A stretch of DNA of 64,000 bases from Pseudomonadota bacterium. GTDB lineage: Bacteria; Pseudomonadota; Gammaproteobacteria; Burkholderiales; Burkholderiaceae_C. The translations under genes were made by a program, and so were the position numbers. Below, piece by piece: positions 28,186 to 37,029 of the stretch; position 1 is the stretch's first letter, and each line of letters begins with the position of its first letter. The stretch covers positions 1 through 64,000 of the forward strand of contig CAUJHQ010000061.1 of assembly GCA_963204815.1 (NCBI GenBank). The letters run 5' to 3'. The notes under the pieces were generated by a model. That model was not told the origin of the DNA and made no database searches. It was given only the letters and a program-made list of their open reading frames with translations.

Positions 28186-29990
28186 CGCGATCCTCCGGTG
28201 CCTTCGCGCCCCATGTAGGCGCGCTCCACCTCGGGGTGGCGGAACACCTCGTCGGGCGTGCCGGCGGCGAGCACGCGGCCGCGGTCGAGCACGGTGACCT
28301 GCTGGCTGATGCGGGCGATGAGCTCGAGGTGGTGCTCGACGATCAGCACCGTGGTGCCGAGCGCGGCGATCGACTGGATGAGCGCGCCCAGGCGGTCCAG
28401 TTCGTCCATCGACAGGCCGGCGGCGGGTTCGTCCAGCAGCAGCAGCGCCGGCCGGCCGGCGAGCGCGCGCGCGATCTCCACCAGCCGCTGCTGGCCGTGC
28501 GGCAGGTCGCCCGCCAGTTCGCGCGCCCGCTCGGCCAGGCCGACGAAGCGCAGCAGCGCCATCGCCTCGGCGGTGCTCTCGTCGTGGTCGCGGCGCGCGC
28601 GCGGCAGCGCCAGCGCCACCTCGGCGGCGTTGGCGCGCTCGCGCACGAAGCCGCCCAGACGCACGTTGTCCAGCACGCTCATCTCGGCCAGCAGTTTGGG
28701 CGTCTGGAAGGTGCGGCCGACGCCCAGCCGCGCCACCTGGTGCGGCGCCAGCGCCGCGAGGTCGGTGTCGCCCAGCCGCACCTGGCCGGCGTCGGCGCGG
28801 ATGAAGCCGCTGATGACGTTCAGCGTCGTTGTCTTGCCCGACCCGTTCGGCCCCACCAGCGCATGCGTGCGGCCGGCGGCGGCGGTGAGCGCGCAGCCCT
28901 GCAGCGCCTTCACGCCGCCGAAGTGCTTCTCCAGCCCCTGCAGCACCAGCGGCTGGGCGGCGGCCTCGCGCGTGTGCACGGCGGGCAGGTCGGCGCCGGC
29001 CGTCGGCAGCGGCGGCGGGCGCTGCCAGCGCCGCCACACGGGCAGGCCCATCAGCCCGTGCGGCGCGAACACCATCAGCGCCAGCAGCACCACGCCGTAG
29101 ATCGCGAGCCGCCAGCTCTGCAGCGGGCCCAGCAACTCGGGCAGCAGGAAGAACACCAGCGTGCCGACCACCGGCCCCCACAGCTTGCCGAGGCCGCCGA
29201 CGACGATGCACAGCAGGAAGAAGATCGAGAAGTCGGCGCTGAAGTCCTCGGGCGTGATGACGGTCTTCTGCACCGCGAAGAAGGCGCCGCCGAGGCCGGC
29301 GATGGCCGCGCTGACGGCGAACGCGAACAGCTTGATGCGCCACAGCGACACGCCCGAGGCGGTTGCCGCCAGCGGGTTGTCGCGCGCCGCCACCATGCCG
29401 CGGCCGAAGCGCGAGTGCACCAGGTTGCGCACCAGCCAGAACGCGAGCACGACGCAGACGGCCACCGCCACGTACACCTCCCGCGGCGTCATCGGCCGGC
29501 CGAAGAAGCCCGGTGCCGGGATGCCGACGATGCCGGAGAACCCGCGCGTGAGGCCGCGCCATTCCACCAGCAGGTCCGTCACCACCTGCGCGAACGTGAG
29601 CGTGACGAGCGCGAAGTACCAGGTCGACAGGCGCAGCGCCGGCAGCGCCATCACGAGGCCGGCGCCGGTGGCGACCAGCATGCCGGCGGGCGCGGCGAGC
29701 CAGAAGCTCCACTTGGCGTCGACCATCAGCAGTGCTGTCGTGTAGGCGCCCAGGCCGACCAGCGCGCCGTGGCCGATCGACACCTGGCCGGCATAGCCGG
29801 TGAGGAAGTTCAGGCCGATGGCCACGAGCATCATCACCAGCGCCTGGGTGGCGAGGAAAAGCACGAAGTCGCCGCGGAAGGCGAGCGGCACCGCCAGCAA
29901 CGCGGCGGCCGCGAGCGCCAGCACGGCGCGCGGCAGGCGCCGCGGCGGGGCGGCCGGCGCGGCCAGCGTCTGCGAGGTCGGCGCGTTCAT
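28182..29990 (-). CDS. fused branched-chain-type ABC permease (LivM)-ATPase (LivG)
   Basis: N-terminal GLNFLTGYAGQVSIGHGALVGLGAYT; C-terminal GPNGSGKTTTLNVISG, LPHGQQRLVEIARALAGRPALLLLDEPAAGL. Confidence 0.93.
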   Translation of the reverse strand: MNAPTSQTLAAPAAPPRRLPRAVLALAAAALLAVPLAFRGDFVLFLATQALVMMLVAIGLNFLTGYAGQVSIGHGALVGLGAYTTALLMVDAKWSFWLAAPAGMLVATGAGLVMALPALRLSTWYFALVTLTFAQVVTDLLVEWRGLTRGFSGIVGIPAPGFFGRPMTPREVYVAVAVCVVLAFWLVRNLVHSRFGRGMVAARDNPLAATASGVSLWRIKLFAFAVSAAIAGLGGAFFAVQKTVITPEDFSADFSIFFLLCIVVGGLGKLWGPVVGTLVFFLLPELLGPLQSWRLAIYGVVLLALMVFAPHGLMGLPVWRRWQRPPPLPTAGADLPAVHTREAAAQPLVLQGLEKHFGGVKALQGCALTAAAGRTHALVGPNGSGKTTTLNVISGFIRADAGQVRLGDTDLAALAPHQVARLGVGRTFQTPKLLAEMSVLDNVRLGGFVRERANAAEVALALPRARRDHDESTAEAMALLRFVGLAERARELAGDLPHGQQRLVEIARALAGRPALLLLDEPAAGLSMDELDRLGALIQSIAALGTTVLIVEHHLELIARISQQVTVLDRGRVLAAGTPDEVFRHPEVERAYMGREGTGGSR

Positions 29991-29998
29991 GGGACGGC

Positions 29999-30877
29999 TC
30001 AGACGCTGCGCGCTTCGAGCGAGCTCACCAACCCGCCCGGCCGCGCCAGCAGCACCGCCAGCACCAGCAGCAGGATCACCGCGTTGTGATAGCCGGGCGA
30101 CAGCCAGAGTGCGCTCGCGGCTTCCGCGATGCCGATCATGTAGCCGGCGGCGAGCGCACCGCGGTTGCTGCCCAGGCCGCCGATCGCCGCCGCCGCGAAG
30201 CCCTTCAGCAGCAGCAGGCCGCCGAGCGTGGTCGACGCCGCGAGCACCGGCGCCGCGAGGTAGCCGGTGAGCGCGGCGAACGCGCCGCCGAAGGCGAACG
30301 ACCAGCGGCCGATGGAACGCGGGTCGATGCCGCGCAGCAGCGCGGCGTCGCGGTCCTCGGCGACCGCCATCGCCGCCTTGCCCCACAGGCTGCGGTAGAG
30401 GCGGTCGACGCCGAACACCAGGGCCAGCGTCAGCAGGATCAGCGCGACCTGGTAGCTGGAGACGCTGACGCCGTCGATCGGCAGCATGTCGGTGGACAGC
30501 GGGGGCGGCGCCGGCACGACGATGGGGTCGGGGCCCCAGACCTTGCCGACGAGGTTGGCGATGATCATCGCCACCGCCAGCGTCGTGATGATCCAGGCCG
30601 CGCCGCCGGCACTGCGCCGGAGCACCGGCGCGACGGCGATGCGCTCCTCCAGCAGCGCCAGCAGCGACACCGCCGCCATCGCCGCCGCGAGCGCGGCCCA
30701 CCACGGCCACTTCCACTGCGACAGCAGCAGCGCGCTGCCCATCGCGCCCAGCATCACCAGGTCGCCCTGCGCGAAGTTGAAGACCTTGGTCGGCCGGTAC
30801 AGGATGTTGAAGCCCACCGCGACCAGGCCGTACAGGCTGCCGGCCGTGAGGCCGCCGACGACGAGGTCCAGCAGCAT
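29999..30877 (-). CDS. livH: branched-chain-type ABC permease
   Basis: GLTAGSLYGLVAVGFNILYRPTKVFNFAQGDLVMLGA. Confidence 0.93.
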   Translation of the reverse strand: MLLDLVVGGLTAGSLYGLVAVGFNILYRPTKVFNFAQGDLVMLGAMGSALLLSQWKWPWWAALAAAMAAVSLLALLEERIAVAPVLRRSAGGAAWIITTLAVAMIIANLVGKVWGPDPIVVPAPPPLSTDMLPIDGVSVSSYQVALILLTLALVFGVDRLYRSLWGKAAMAVAEDRDAALLRGIDPRSIGRWSFAFGGAFAALTGYLAAPVLAASTTLGGLLLLKGFAAAAIGGLGSNRGALAAGYMIGIAEAASALWLSPGYHNAVILLLVLAVLLARPGGLVSSLEARSV

Positions 30878-30887
30878 GGCGCGGTCG

Positions 30888-32093
30888 TCAGGCGCGTTCG
30901 CGGAACACGCCCATCGAGCGTGGGTCTCGGCCGGAGGACAAGGTGGCCATCACCATCTGGTCGCCCGTGAGGGCGCAGTGGTTGTCGGGCGTGAAGGCGA
31001 TGCGGCCGATCATGCCGTCGTAGCCCTTCACGGCGTCGAACGCGGCCTTGACGCGTTCGGTGTCGAACTTCTTCTCCGCGTCGACCACCTTCTTCAGCAG
31101 GTGCAGGAAGTCGTAGAACGGGCTGATCGCGGCGTTGATCTCCCAGGTCTTGGCCTCGGGGAAGGTGACCACCTTCTTCGCATGTGCGACCTGGCGCGCG
31201 CCCACCGGCTCGGTGGCGCTGTAGGTCATGGTCTTCAGCAGCGTGGCCGAGGCGAGCTTCAGCACCTCGGGCGCGGCGTTGTCGAGCACGGTGTTGGAGA
31301 ACATCGAATTGCCGCCCAGCAGCGCCGGGTAGTACTTCATCGCCTGCAATCCGGCGGCGGTGAGCAGCACGCCCTGCGCCGGCGAGTTCCACAGCACCAG
31401 CGCGTCGGCGCCGGCGTTGCGGATCTTCGTCAGGTAGACCTTCAGGTCGGTCGCCGTGACGGGGTAGGTCTCGACCGCCACCGGCTCGAGGCCGAACTTC
31501 TTCAGCGCCCGCGTGGTGGCCGCGCCGCCGGCTTCGCCGAGCGCGGTGTTCTCCTGCAGGATGCCGACCTTCTTCAGCTTCAGGTTCTCGACGATGTGGC
31601 GCGCGATCGCCTCGCCCTGGTGGCCGGTGTTGTAGGTGAACTGGTAGTGATAGGGGTACTTGCGGCCGTCGGCGAGCTCTTCGGTCCAGCCGCCGCCGGC
31701 GTGGATGACCTTCGCCGGCGTGGTGGTGGCCACCGCCGACAGCGTGTGCGAACTGCCCACCGGCCCCAGGATGGCCTGCGAGCCGCCGTCGAGCAGCTTG
31801 CGCATCACGGCCGGCTCTTTCGCGGGCGAGCTCTCGTCGTCGGCTTCGATGATCTCGAGCTTGCGGCCGAGGATGCCGCCGGCAGCGTTGATCTCGTCGG
31901 CGGCGATCTTCACGCCCACGTACAGCGGCGCGAACGACGACGCGACCAGGCCGGTCATCGCGCGCGCCGAGCCGATCTTGAAGGTGTCGCCGCTCTGGCC
32001 GAAGGCGAGGCCGGAGCTGCCGAGCAGCAGGCTGCCGCCGGCGGCCAGGACCTCGCGGCGCGAGGGGCTGAGGGAACGGGGTGCTCGGCTCAT
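30888..32093 (-). CDS. ABC transporter substrate-binding protein (Leu/Ile/Val-binding family)
   Basis: Signal region then FKIGSARAMTGLVASSFAPLYVGVKIAADEINAAGGILGRKLEII. Confidence 0.9.
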   Translation of the reverse strand: MSRAPRSLSPSRREVLAAGGSLLLGSSGLAFGQSGDTFKIGSARAMTGLVASSFAPLYVGVKIAADEINAAGGILGRKLEIIEADDESSPAKEPAVMRKLLDGGSQAILGPVGSSHTLSAVATTTPAKVIHAGGGWTEELADGRKYPYHYQFTYNTGHQGEAIARHIVENLKLKKVGILQENTALGEAGGAATTRALKKFGLEPVAVETYPVTATDLKVYLTKIRNAGADALVLWNSPAQGVLLTAAGLQAMKYYPALLGGNSMFSNTVLDNAAPEVLKLASATLLKTMTYSATEPVGARQVAHAKKVVTFPEAKTWEINAAISPFYDFLHLLKKVVDAEKKFDTERVKAAFDAVKGYDGMIGRIAFTPDNHCALTGDQMVMATLSSGRDPRSMGVFRERA

Positions 32094-32147
32094 CGATGTC
32101 TCCTGGCTCCTCGGCATCGTCGCCGACGTGACAGTGAGCGTATAGAA

Positions 32148-32168
32148 AGTGCACCAGTGTACGAATAA
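32148..32168. promoter_or_regulatory. operator-like element AGTGCACCAGTGTACGAATAA
   Basis: related to 14194-14211; upstream of SBP. Confidence 0.5.
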
Positions 32169-32213
32169 TGGAAAACACGGGGCGCCGCCGCGGCGAAAAC
32201 GGGCGGTGCCCGG

Positions 32214-32243
32214 TTGACCCCGCGGCCCGCCGGGCCGCACAAT
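32214..32243 (+). promoter_or_regulatory. candidate promoter TTGACC-N18-CACAAT
   Basis: same geometry as 21230-21259. Confidence 0.45.
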
Positions 32244-32244
32244 C

Positions 32245-32265
32245 GATTCGTAAGGTAGTGAACGA
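32245..32265. promoter_or_regulatory. operator-like element GATTCGTAAGGTAGTGAACGA
   Basis: shares GGTAGTGAAC with 21260-21283. Confidence 0.55.
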
Positions 32266-32343
32266 CCTTCGCCGGTTTGGGCGAGACACACAGCGGCGCC
32301 GGGCATCCCACCGCGCGCCGCGCAGGGCCAGGAGACACACGCC

Positions 32344-33975
32344 ATGGGCACGACCGCTTTCGACCCCGCAACGCACGCCGCGCGCATGCGCGCCGAGGGC
32401 TGGTGGAACGACCGCACCACCGACGCGCTGATCGCCGAGGCCGCGCAGCGCTGGCCGCAGCGCGACGCCGTCGTCGCCTACCGCGCCGACCGGCCGGGGC
32501 CGGCGCCGGTGAAGCGGCTGACCTTCGGTGAACTCGAAGCCTTGGTCGGCCGCGGTGCCGCGGCGCTGCGCGGCCTGGGTGTCGGCGCGGGCGACGTGGT
32601 CTCGGTGCAGTTGCCGAACTGGTGGGAGTTCGTCGTCGTCGCGCTCGCGGCGCGGCGGCTCGGCGCCATCGTCAACCCGCTGATGCCGATCTTCCGCGAG
32701 CACGAGCTGAGCTACATGCTCGCCTTCTGCGAAGCCAAGGTGCTGGTCGTGCCCAAGCAGTTCCGTGGCTTCGACCACGAGCAGATGGCCACCGCGCTGA
32801 AGGCGCGCTGCCCGACGCTGCAGCACGTGCTGGTGGTCGGCGGCAGCGGCGACAACGAGTTCGAGCGCGCGCTCTTCGGCGGCAGCGCGAGCGTGGCGCC
32901 GTCGGCGGCGCAGCGCGCCGACACGCTGGGCGTGCTGATGTTCACCAGCGGCACCACCGGCGAGCCCAAGGGCGTCATGCACAGCGACAACACGCTGGTG
33001 GCCTGCGTGCGCGGCCTGGCCGGCCGCTTCGGCCTGACCGACACCGATGTGCTGCTCGCCTGCTCGCCGCTGGGCCACATGACCGGCTACACGGCGGTGA
33101 TGCTGCAGGGCCTGTGCCTGGGCTGCACCGTCGTGCTGCAGGACGTGTGGGAAGGCGCGCGCGGCGTCGCCATCATGGCCGCCGAGAGTGTCACGCACAC
33201 CGCGGCGGCCACGCCCTTCCTGGTCGACATCTGCGAGGCGGTGGCCGCGGGCGGCCCGAAGCCGAAGCTGCGTACCTTCCTGTGCGGCGGCGCGCCGATC
33301 CCGCCGGTGGTGGTGCAGCGCGCGTCGAAGGAACTTGGGCTCGACGTCTCCAGCCTCTGGGGCATGACCGAATCGCTCGGCAGCACGCTGACCGAGCCGG
33401 CGCGCGCGCACGAGAAGTCGGCCTCCACCGACGGCCGGCCGCTGGACGGCACGCAGGTCAAGGTCGTCGACATCGACGGCAAGCCGCTGCCCACGGGCCA
33501 GACCGGCCGCCTGCTGGTGCGCGGCGCGCAGATGTTCATGGGCTACTACAAGAAGCCCGAGATCCCCACCTTCGACGCCGAGGGCTGGTTCGACACCGGC
33601 GACCTCGCCTACCTGGACGCCGAGGGCTACATCCGCATCAACGGCCGCACGAAGGACGTGCTGATCCGCGGCGGCGAGAACGTGCCGGTGGCCGAGATCG
33701 AGAACCTGCTGCTCAAGCACCCGGCGATCAGCGGCACGGCCGTCGTCGGCATTCCGGACGCGCGCCTGGGCGAACGCGGCTGCGCCTTCGTCACGCTGCG
33801 CCCCGGGCAGGCCTTCGACCTCGCCGAACTGCAGCGCTGGATGGCCGAGTGCAAGGTCGCCAAGCAGTACTGGCCCGAGCGCGTCGAGGTGGTCACGGAA
33901 CTGCCGCGCACGCCGAGCGGCAAGATCCAGAAGTTCGTGCTGCGCGAGAAGGCCAAGGCCTTCGCCCAGCCATGA
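32344..33975 (+). CDS. cyclohexanecarboxylate-CoA ligase-like (AliA-like) AMP-forming ligase, paralog of 21338 gene
   Basis: VQLPNWWEFVVVALAARRLGAIVNPLMPIFREHELSYMLAFCEAKVLVVPKQFRGFDHE; FTSGTTGEPKGVMHSDN. Confidence 0.85.
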   Translation: MGTTAFDPATHAARMRAEGWWNDRTTDALIAEAAQRWPQRDAVVAYRADRPGPAPVKRLTFGELEALVGRGAAALRGLGVGAGDVVSVQLPNWWEFVVVALAARRLGAIVNPLMPIFREHELSYMLAFCEAKVLVVPKQFRGFDHEQMATALKARCPTLQHVLVVGGSGDNEFERALFGGSASVAPSAAQRADTLGVLMFTSGTTGEPKGVMHSDNTLVACVRGLAGRFGLTDTDVLLACSPLGHMTGYTAVMLQGLCLGCTVVLQDVWEGARGVAIMAAESVTHTAAATPFLVDICEAVAAGGPKPKLRTFLCGGAPIPPVVVQRASKELGLDVSSLWGMTESLGSTLTEPARAHEKSASTDGRPLDGTQVKVVDIDGKPLPTGQTGRLLVRGAQMFMGYYKKPEIPTFDAEGWFDTGDLAYLDAEGYIRINGRTKDVLIRGGENVPVAEIENLLLKHPAISGTAVVGIPDARLGERGCAFVTLRPGQAFDLAELQRWMAECKVAKQYWPERVEVVTELPRTPSGKIQKFVLREKAKAFAQP

Positions 33976-34742
33976 CGGTGCGGGCCCACCGCCTGGACGG
34001 CGTCGTCTGCGTCGTCACCGGCGCCGCGCGCGGCATCGGCCTGGCCATCGCCGAGCGGCTGGCCACCGAAGGCGGCCGCGTCGCCGCCTGGGACGTCAGC
34101 GAACGCCGGCTCGAGCCCGCCGTGGCCGAGCTGCGCGCGCGCGGGCTCGACGTGCACGGCTTCGCCTGCGACGTCGGTGCGCGCGCCGCCGTCACCGAGG
34201 CGATGGCCAAGGTCGAGCAGCATTTCGGCGCGCCGGTCGGCGTGCTCGTCAACAACGCCGTCTGGGCGCGCTTCGGCGCGCTGGCCGAGATCGACGACGA
34301 GGTCGCCGACCGCACGCTGGCCGTCGGCCTGAAGGCGCTGATGTGGACCACGCAGGCGGCGGCGCCGCAGATGCGCAGGCGTGGCGGCGGCAGCATCGTC
34401 AACCTGAGCTCGGTGTCGGCGCTGCACCCGCAGGCCTCGTCGATCGTCTACGCCGCGATGAAGGGCGGCGTGCTCGGCCTCACGAAGGCGGCGGCGGTGG
34501 AACTCAGCCCCGACCGCATCCGCGTCAACGCCGTCATCCCCGGCATGGTGGGCACGCCGGCGTCGAAGGCGCAGTTCGACGCTGCCACGCTCGCCGAACG
34601 CGAAGCGGCCATGCCGCTCGGCCGCTTCGGCGACCCCGCCGACATCGCCGGCGCAGTGGCCTTCCTGGCCTGCGACGATGGCGCCTACGTGCAGGGCGCC
34701 GAACTCATCGTCGACGGCGGCTGGACCGTCGGCACGCGCTGA
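33972..34742 (+). CDS. SDR family oxidoreductase
   Basis: VVTGAARGIGLAIAERLA, YAAMKGGVLGLTKAAAVELSPDRIRVNAVIPG. Confidence 0.9.
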   Translation: MTVRAHRLDGVVCVVTGAARGIGLAIAERLATEGGRVAAWDVSERRLEPAVAELRARGLDVHGFACDVGARAAVTEAMAKVEQHFGAPVGVLVNNAVWARFGALAEIDDEVADRTLAVGLKALMWTTQAAAPQMRRRGGGSIVNLSSVSALHPQASSIVYAAMKGGVLGLTKAAAVELSPDRIRVNAVIPGMVGTPASKAQFDAATLAEREAAMPLGRFGDPADIAGAVAFLACDDGAYVQGAELIVDGGWTVGTR

Positions 34743-34801
34743 AGTGAAGCCTCGGTCTCCGGTGGCTGCAATGTCGGCTGAGCCAGTGGCGGCTTTCGGC
34801 G

Positions 34802-35118
34802 CGTTGCGGACGTTCGCGTGCTTGCGTTCGCGCGACGGCCAAGGCCGCCGGGTGCCGGGCTGCGCTCATGTCCCCCGGCCCGGCCTCTGGCCGGGCCTCC
34901 TCCTTTACTTCGCTCCACCCGGCACCCGGCGTCCTCGGCCCGGCACCCACGTGGCGTGCGTCCAGGTTGCGCGCCACCAGCGGTGCCGGAGCGAGTGCCC
35001 GGGGTGCCCCACGGAGCGAAGTAAAGGAGGAGCGGCGGGCGCAGCCCGACGCGGGGGACATGAGCGCAGTGGGGCACCCCGGGCGCTCGCGACCGCCAAC
35101 GAACGAACGTCCGCAACG
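34802..35118. repeat. long imperfect inverted repeat (three perfect blocks of 15, 18 and 20 bp per arm)
   Basis: CGTTGCGGACGTTCG/34802-34816, CTGCGCTCATGTCCCCCG/34860-34877, CTCCTCCTTTACTTCGCTCC/34897-34916 pair with 35104-35118, 35052-35069, 35013-35032. Confidence 0.9.
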
Positions 35119-35225
35119 TGCCGAGTGTCGGCGCTCGGCGCCAGCCAATCTCATTCGTCGCGGGTGTCCTCCACGGCCGCGACCACGTCTCTGCGCCCAG
35201 GGTGGCGCGACGAAAGGACAAGCTC

Positions 35226-36014
35226 ATGAACCGCATGCAGGACAAGCGCTGTGTCGTCACCGGCGCCGGCAGCGGCATCGGCCGCGCCAGCGCGCAACGC
35301 TTCGCCGCCGAGGGCGGGCGGGTGCTGGCCGTGGGCCGCAGCGCCGCCAACATCGACGAGACCGTGGCGCTGATCCGTGCCGCCGGCGGCAGCGCAGAGG
35401 CCATGGTGGCCGATGCAACCGCCGAGGCCGACGTGAAGGCGGTGGTCGATCGTTGCATCGCCGCCTTCGGCGGCATCGACGTCTTCCTGGCCAACGCCGG
35501 CTCGCCGGGCACGAACGCGTCGCTGTTCGAGCAGACCGTCGACGAGTGGAACGAGGTCTGGCGCGACAACGCGCTCAGCAGCATGCTGGCCGTGAAACAC
35601 GCGGCGCCGCCGATGGTGGCGCAGAAGGGTGGCTCGATCATCCTCGTGTCTTCGGCGGCCTCGCTGCGCGCCAACGCGGGCGCCATCTCGTACAGCGCCA
35701 GCAAGGCGGCGGTGAACAGCCTGGCGCAGACGGCGGCGAACGCGCTCGCCGGCACTGGGGTGCGTGTCAACGCCATCCTGCCCGGGCTGGTGGAGACCAA
35801 GATGACGCGCAAGGTCTTCGAATACGCGCGCGAACGCGGCAAGGAAGGCCGCATCGGCCACATGGTGCCGCTGCAGCGCGCCGGCCGGCCGGAGGAGATC
35901 GCCGCGATGGCCACCTTCCTGGCCAGCGACGACGGCTCGTTCGTCACTGGCCAGTTGTACGCGGTGGACGGCGGCGTCAGCAGCACGCACCCGCACGGGA
36001 AGATCCCGGTGTGA
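35226..36014 (+). CDS. SDR family oxidoreductase
   Basis: VVTGAGSGIGRASAQRFAAEGGRVLAVGR, YSASKAAVNSLAQTAA. Confidence 0.9.
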   Translation: MNRMQDKRCVVTGAGSGIGRASAQRFAAEGGRVLAVGRSAANIDETVALIRAAGGSAEAMVADATAEADVKAVVDRCIAAFGGIDVFLANAGSPGTNASLFEQTVDEWNEVWRDNALSSMLAVKHAAPPMVAQKGGSIILVSSAASLRANAGAISYSASKAAVNSLAQTAANALAGTGVRVNAILPGLVETKMTRKVFEYARERGKEGRIGHMVPLQRAGRPEEIAAMATFLASDDGSFVTGQLYAVDGGVSSTHPHGKIPV

Positions 36015-36925
36015 GCGACGGCGCCGCGTTGCAGCGCCGCGCGCTCGGCGCCGGCCTGTTGCTGGTGCTGCTGTGGGGCGCGGCCTTCACGATCCAGAAG
36101 GCGGCCTACGCGGCGATGGGGCCGGGCGGCTTCCTGTTCGGTCGCTCTGCGGTGATGACGCTGTGCGCCGTGCTGCTGCTGCTGTGGCGCCGCAGCCCGC
36201 TGTGGCCGCGGCTGGGTGCCGGCGAATGGCCGGTGCTGCTGCGCTGCATGCTGGTCGGCCCGGTGTTGCACATCCTGCTCATCACCTACGGCATCCACTG
36301 GTCGACGCCGTTCTCCGGCGCGCTCATCATGGCCCTGGGGCCGGTGTGCACGCTGGTGCTGCTGCGCGTGTTGCGTGGTACGCGGCTGCAGCGCCACCAG
36401 GTGATCGGCGTCGCGATGGCCTTCTGCGGCGTGCTGCTCTTCATGAGCCAGAAGCTGCTCGCCGCCGACCTGCGCGCCAGCGGCGGCGACCTGATGATGC
36501 TGGGTGCGACGGTGGTGTTCTCGCTCTACACGATCTGGGTCACGCCGCTCGTCGCCCGCCACGGTGGTGCCGAAGTCATGTGCTGGGCCACCTTGCTGGC
36601 GACGCCGCTGATGCTGGCGCTGACCACCGCGGCCGCGTGGCAGGCGCCCTACCTGGCGCTCGAACCGGCCATCTGGACGGCGTTCCTGTGGACCGTGCTC
36701 GTCTCCGGCTTCTTCGGCTGGATCCTCTGGGGCTGGGTCAACGCCGTGCGCGGCGTGGCGCGCACGGCGCCGCTGCTGTACCTGGTGCCGCCGGTGGCCG
36801 GCGTCGTCGCCTGGCTCACGGTCGGCGAGGCCTACACCGGCACCAAGCTGCTCGGCGCCGCGCTGGCGCTCGCCGGCGTCGCCTGGACGCAGTTCGCGCC
36901 GGTGCCGCCCGCGCCGCCCGCCTGA
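36011..36925 (+). CDS. EamA/DMT family transporter
   Basis: hydrophobic multi-TM protein, LLLVLLWGAAFTIQKAAYAAMGPGGFLFGR, GWVNAVRGVARTAPLLYLVPPVAGVVAWLTVGE; GTG start overlapping upstream stop. Confidence 0.85.
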   Translation: MSDGAALQRRALGAGLLLVLLWGAAFTIQKAAYAAMGPGGFLFGRSAVMTLCAVLLLLWRRSPLWPRLGAGEWPVLLRCMLVGPVLHILLITYGIHWSTPFSGALIMALGPVCTLVLLRVLRGTRLQRHQVIGVAMAFCGVLLFMSQKLLAADLRASGGDLMMLGATVVFSLYTIWVTPLVARHGGAEVMCWATLLATPLMLALTTAAAWQAPYLALEPAIWTAFLWTVLVSGFFGWILWGWVNAVRGVARTAPLLYLVPPVAGVVAWLTVGEAYTGTKLLGAALALAGVAWTQFAPVPPAPPA

Positions 36926-36940
36926 CGCGGACTTCTCCCG

Positions 36941-36971
36941 TTGACATAGATCGTACACACATGTACGGTCT
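36941..36971 (+). promoter_or_regulatory. -35-like TTGACA followed by inverted repeat AGATCGTACA-CACA-TGTACGGTCT
   Basis: arms 36948-36957/36962-36971 match at 9 of 10. Confidence 0.6.
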
Positions 36972-37029
36972 ATGAGCCATATCAATCGACACCCCGGGCG
37001 ACCGGATCGCCCCTGCACAGGAGAACCCG

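Noticed and set aside
27460-29712. 750-aa frame joining LivF to upstream sequence
   Set aside because: Only the C-terminal part is the real LivF; the N-terminal part is an out-of-frame reading of the LivM-LivG fusion gene.
30754-33720. 988-aa minus-strand ORF
   Set aside because: Overlaps the ligase (antisense) and the SBP in another frame; composition artefact.
34685-37018. 777-aa minus-strand ORF spanning the inverted repeat
   Set aside because: Antisense to SDR and EamA genes; apparent internal symmetry is explained by the inverted repeat itself.
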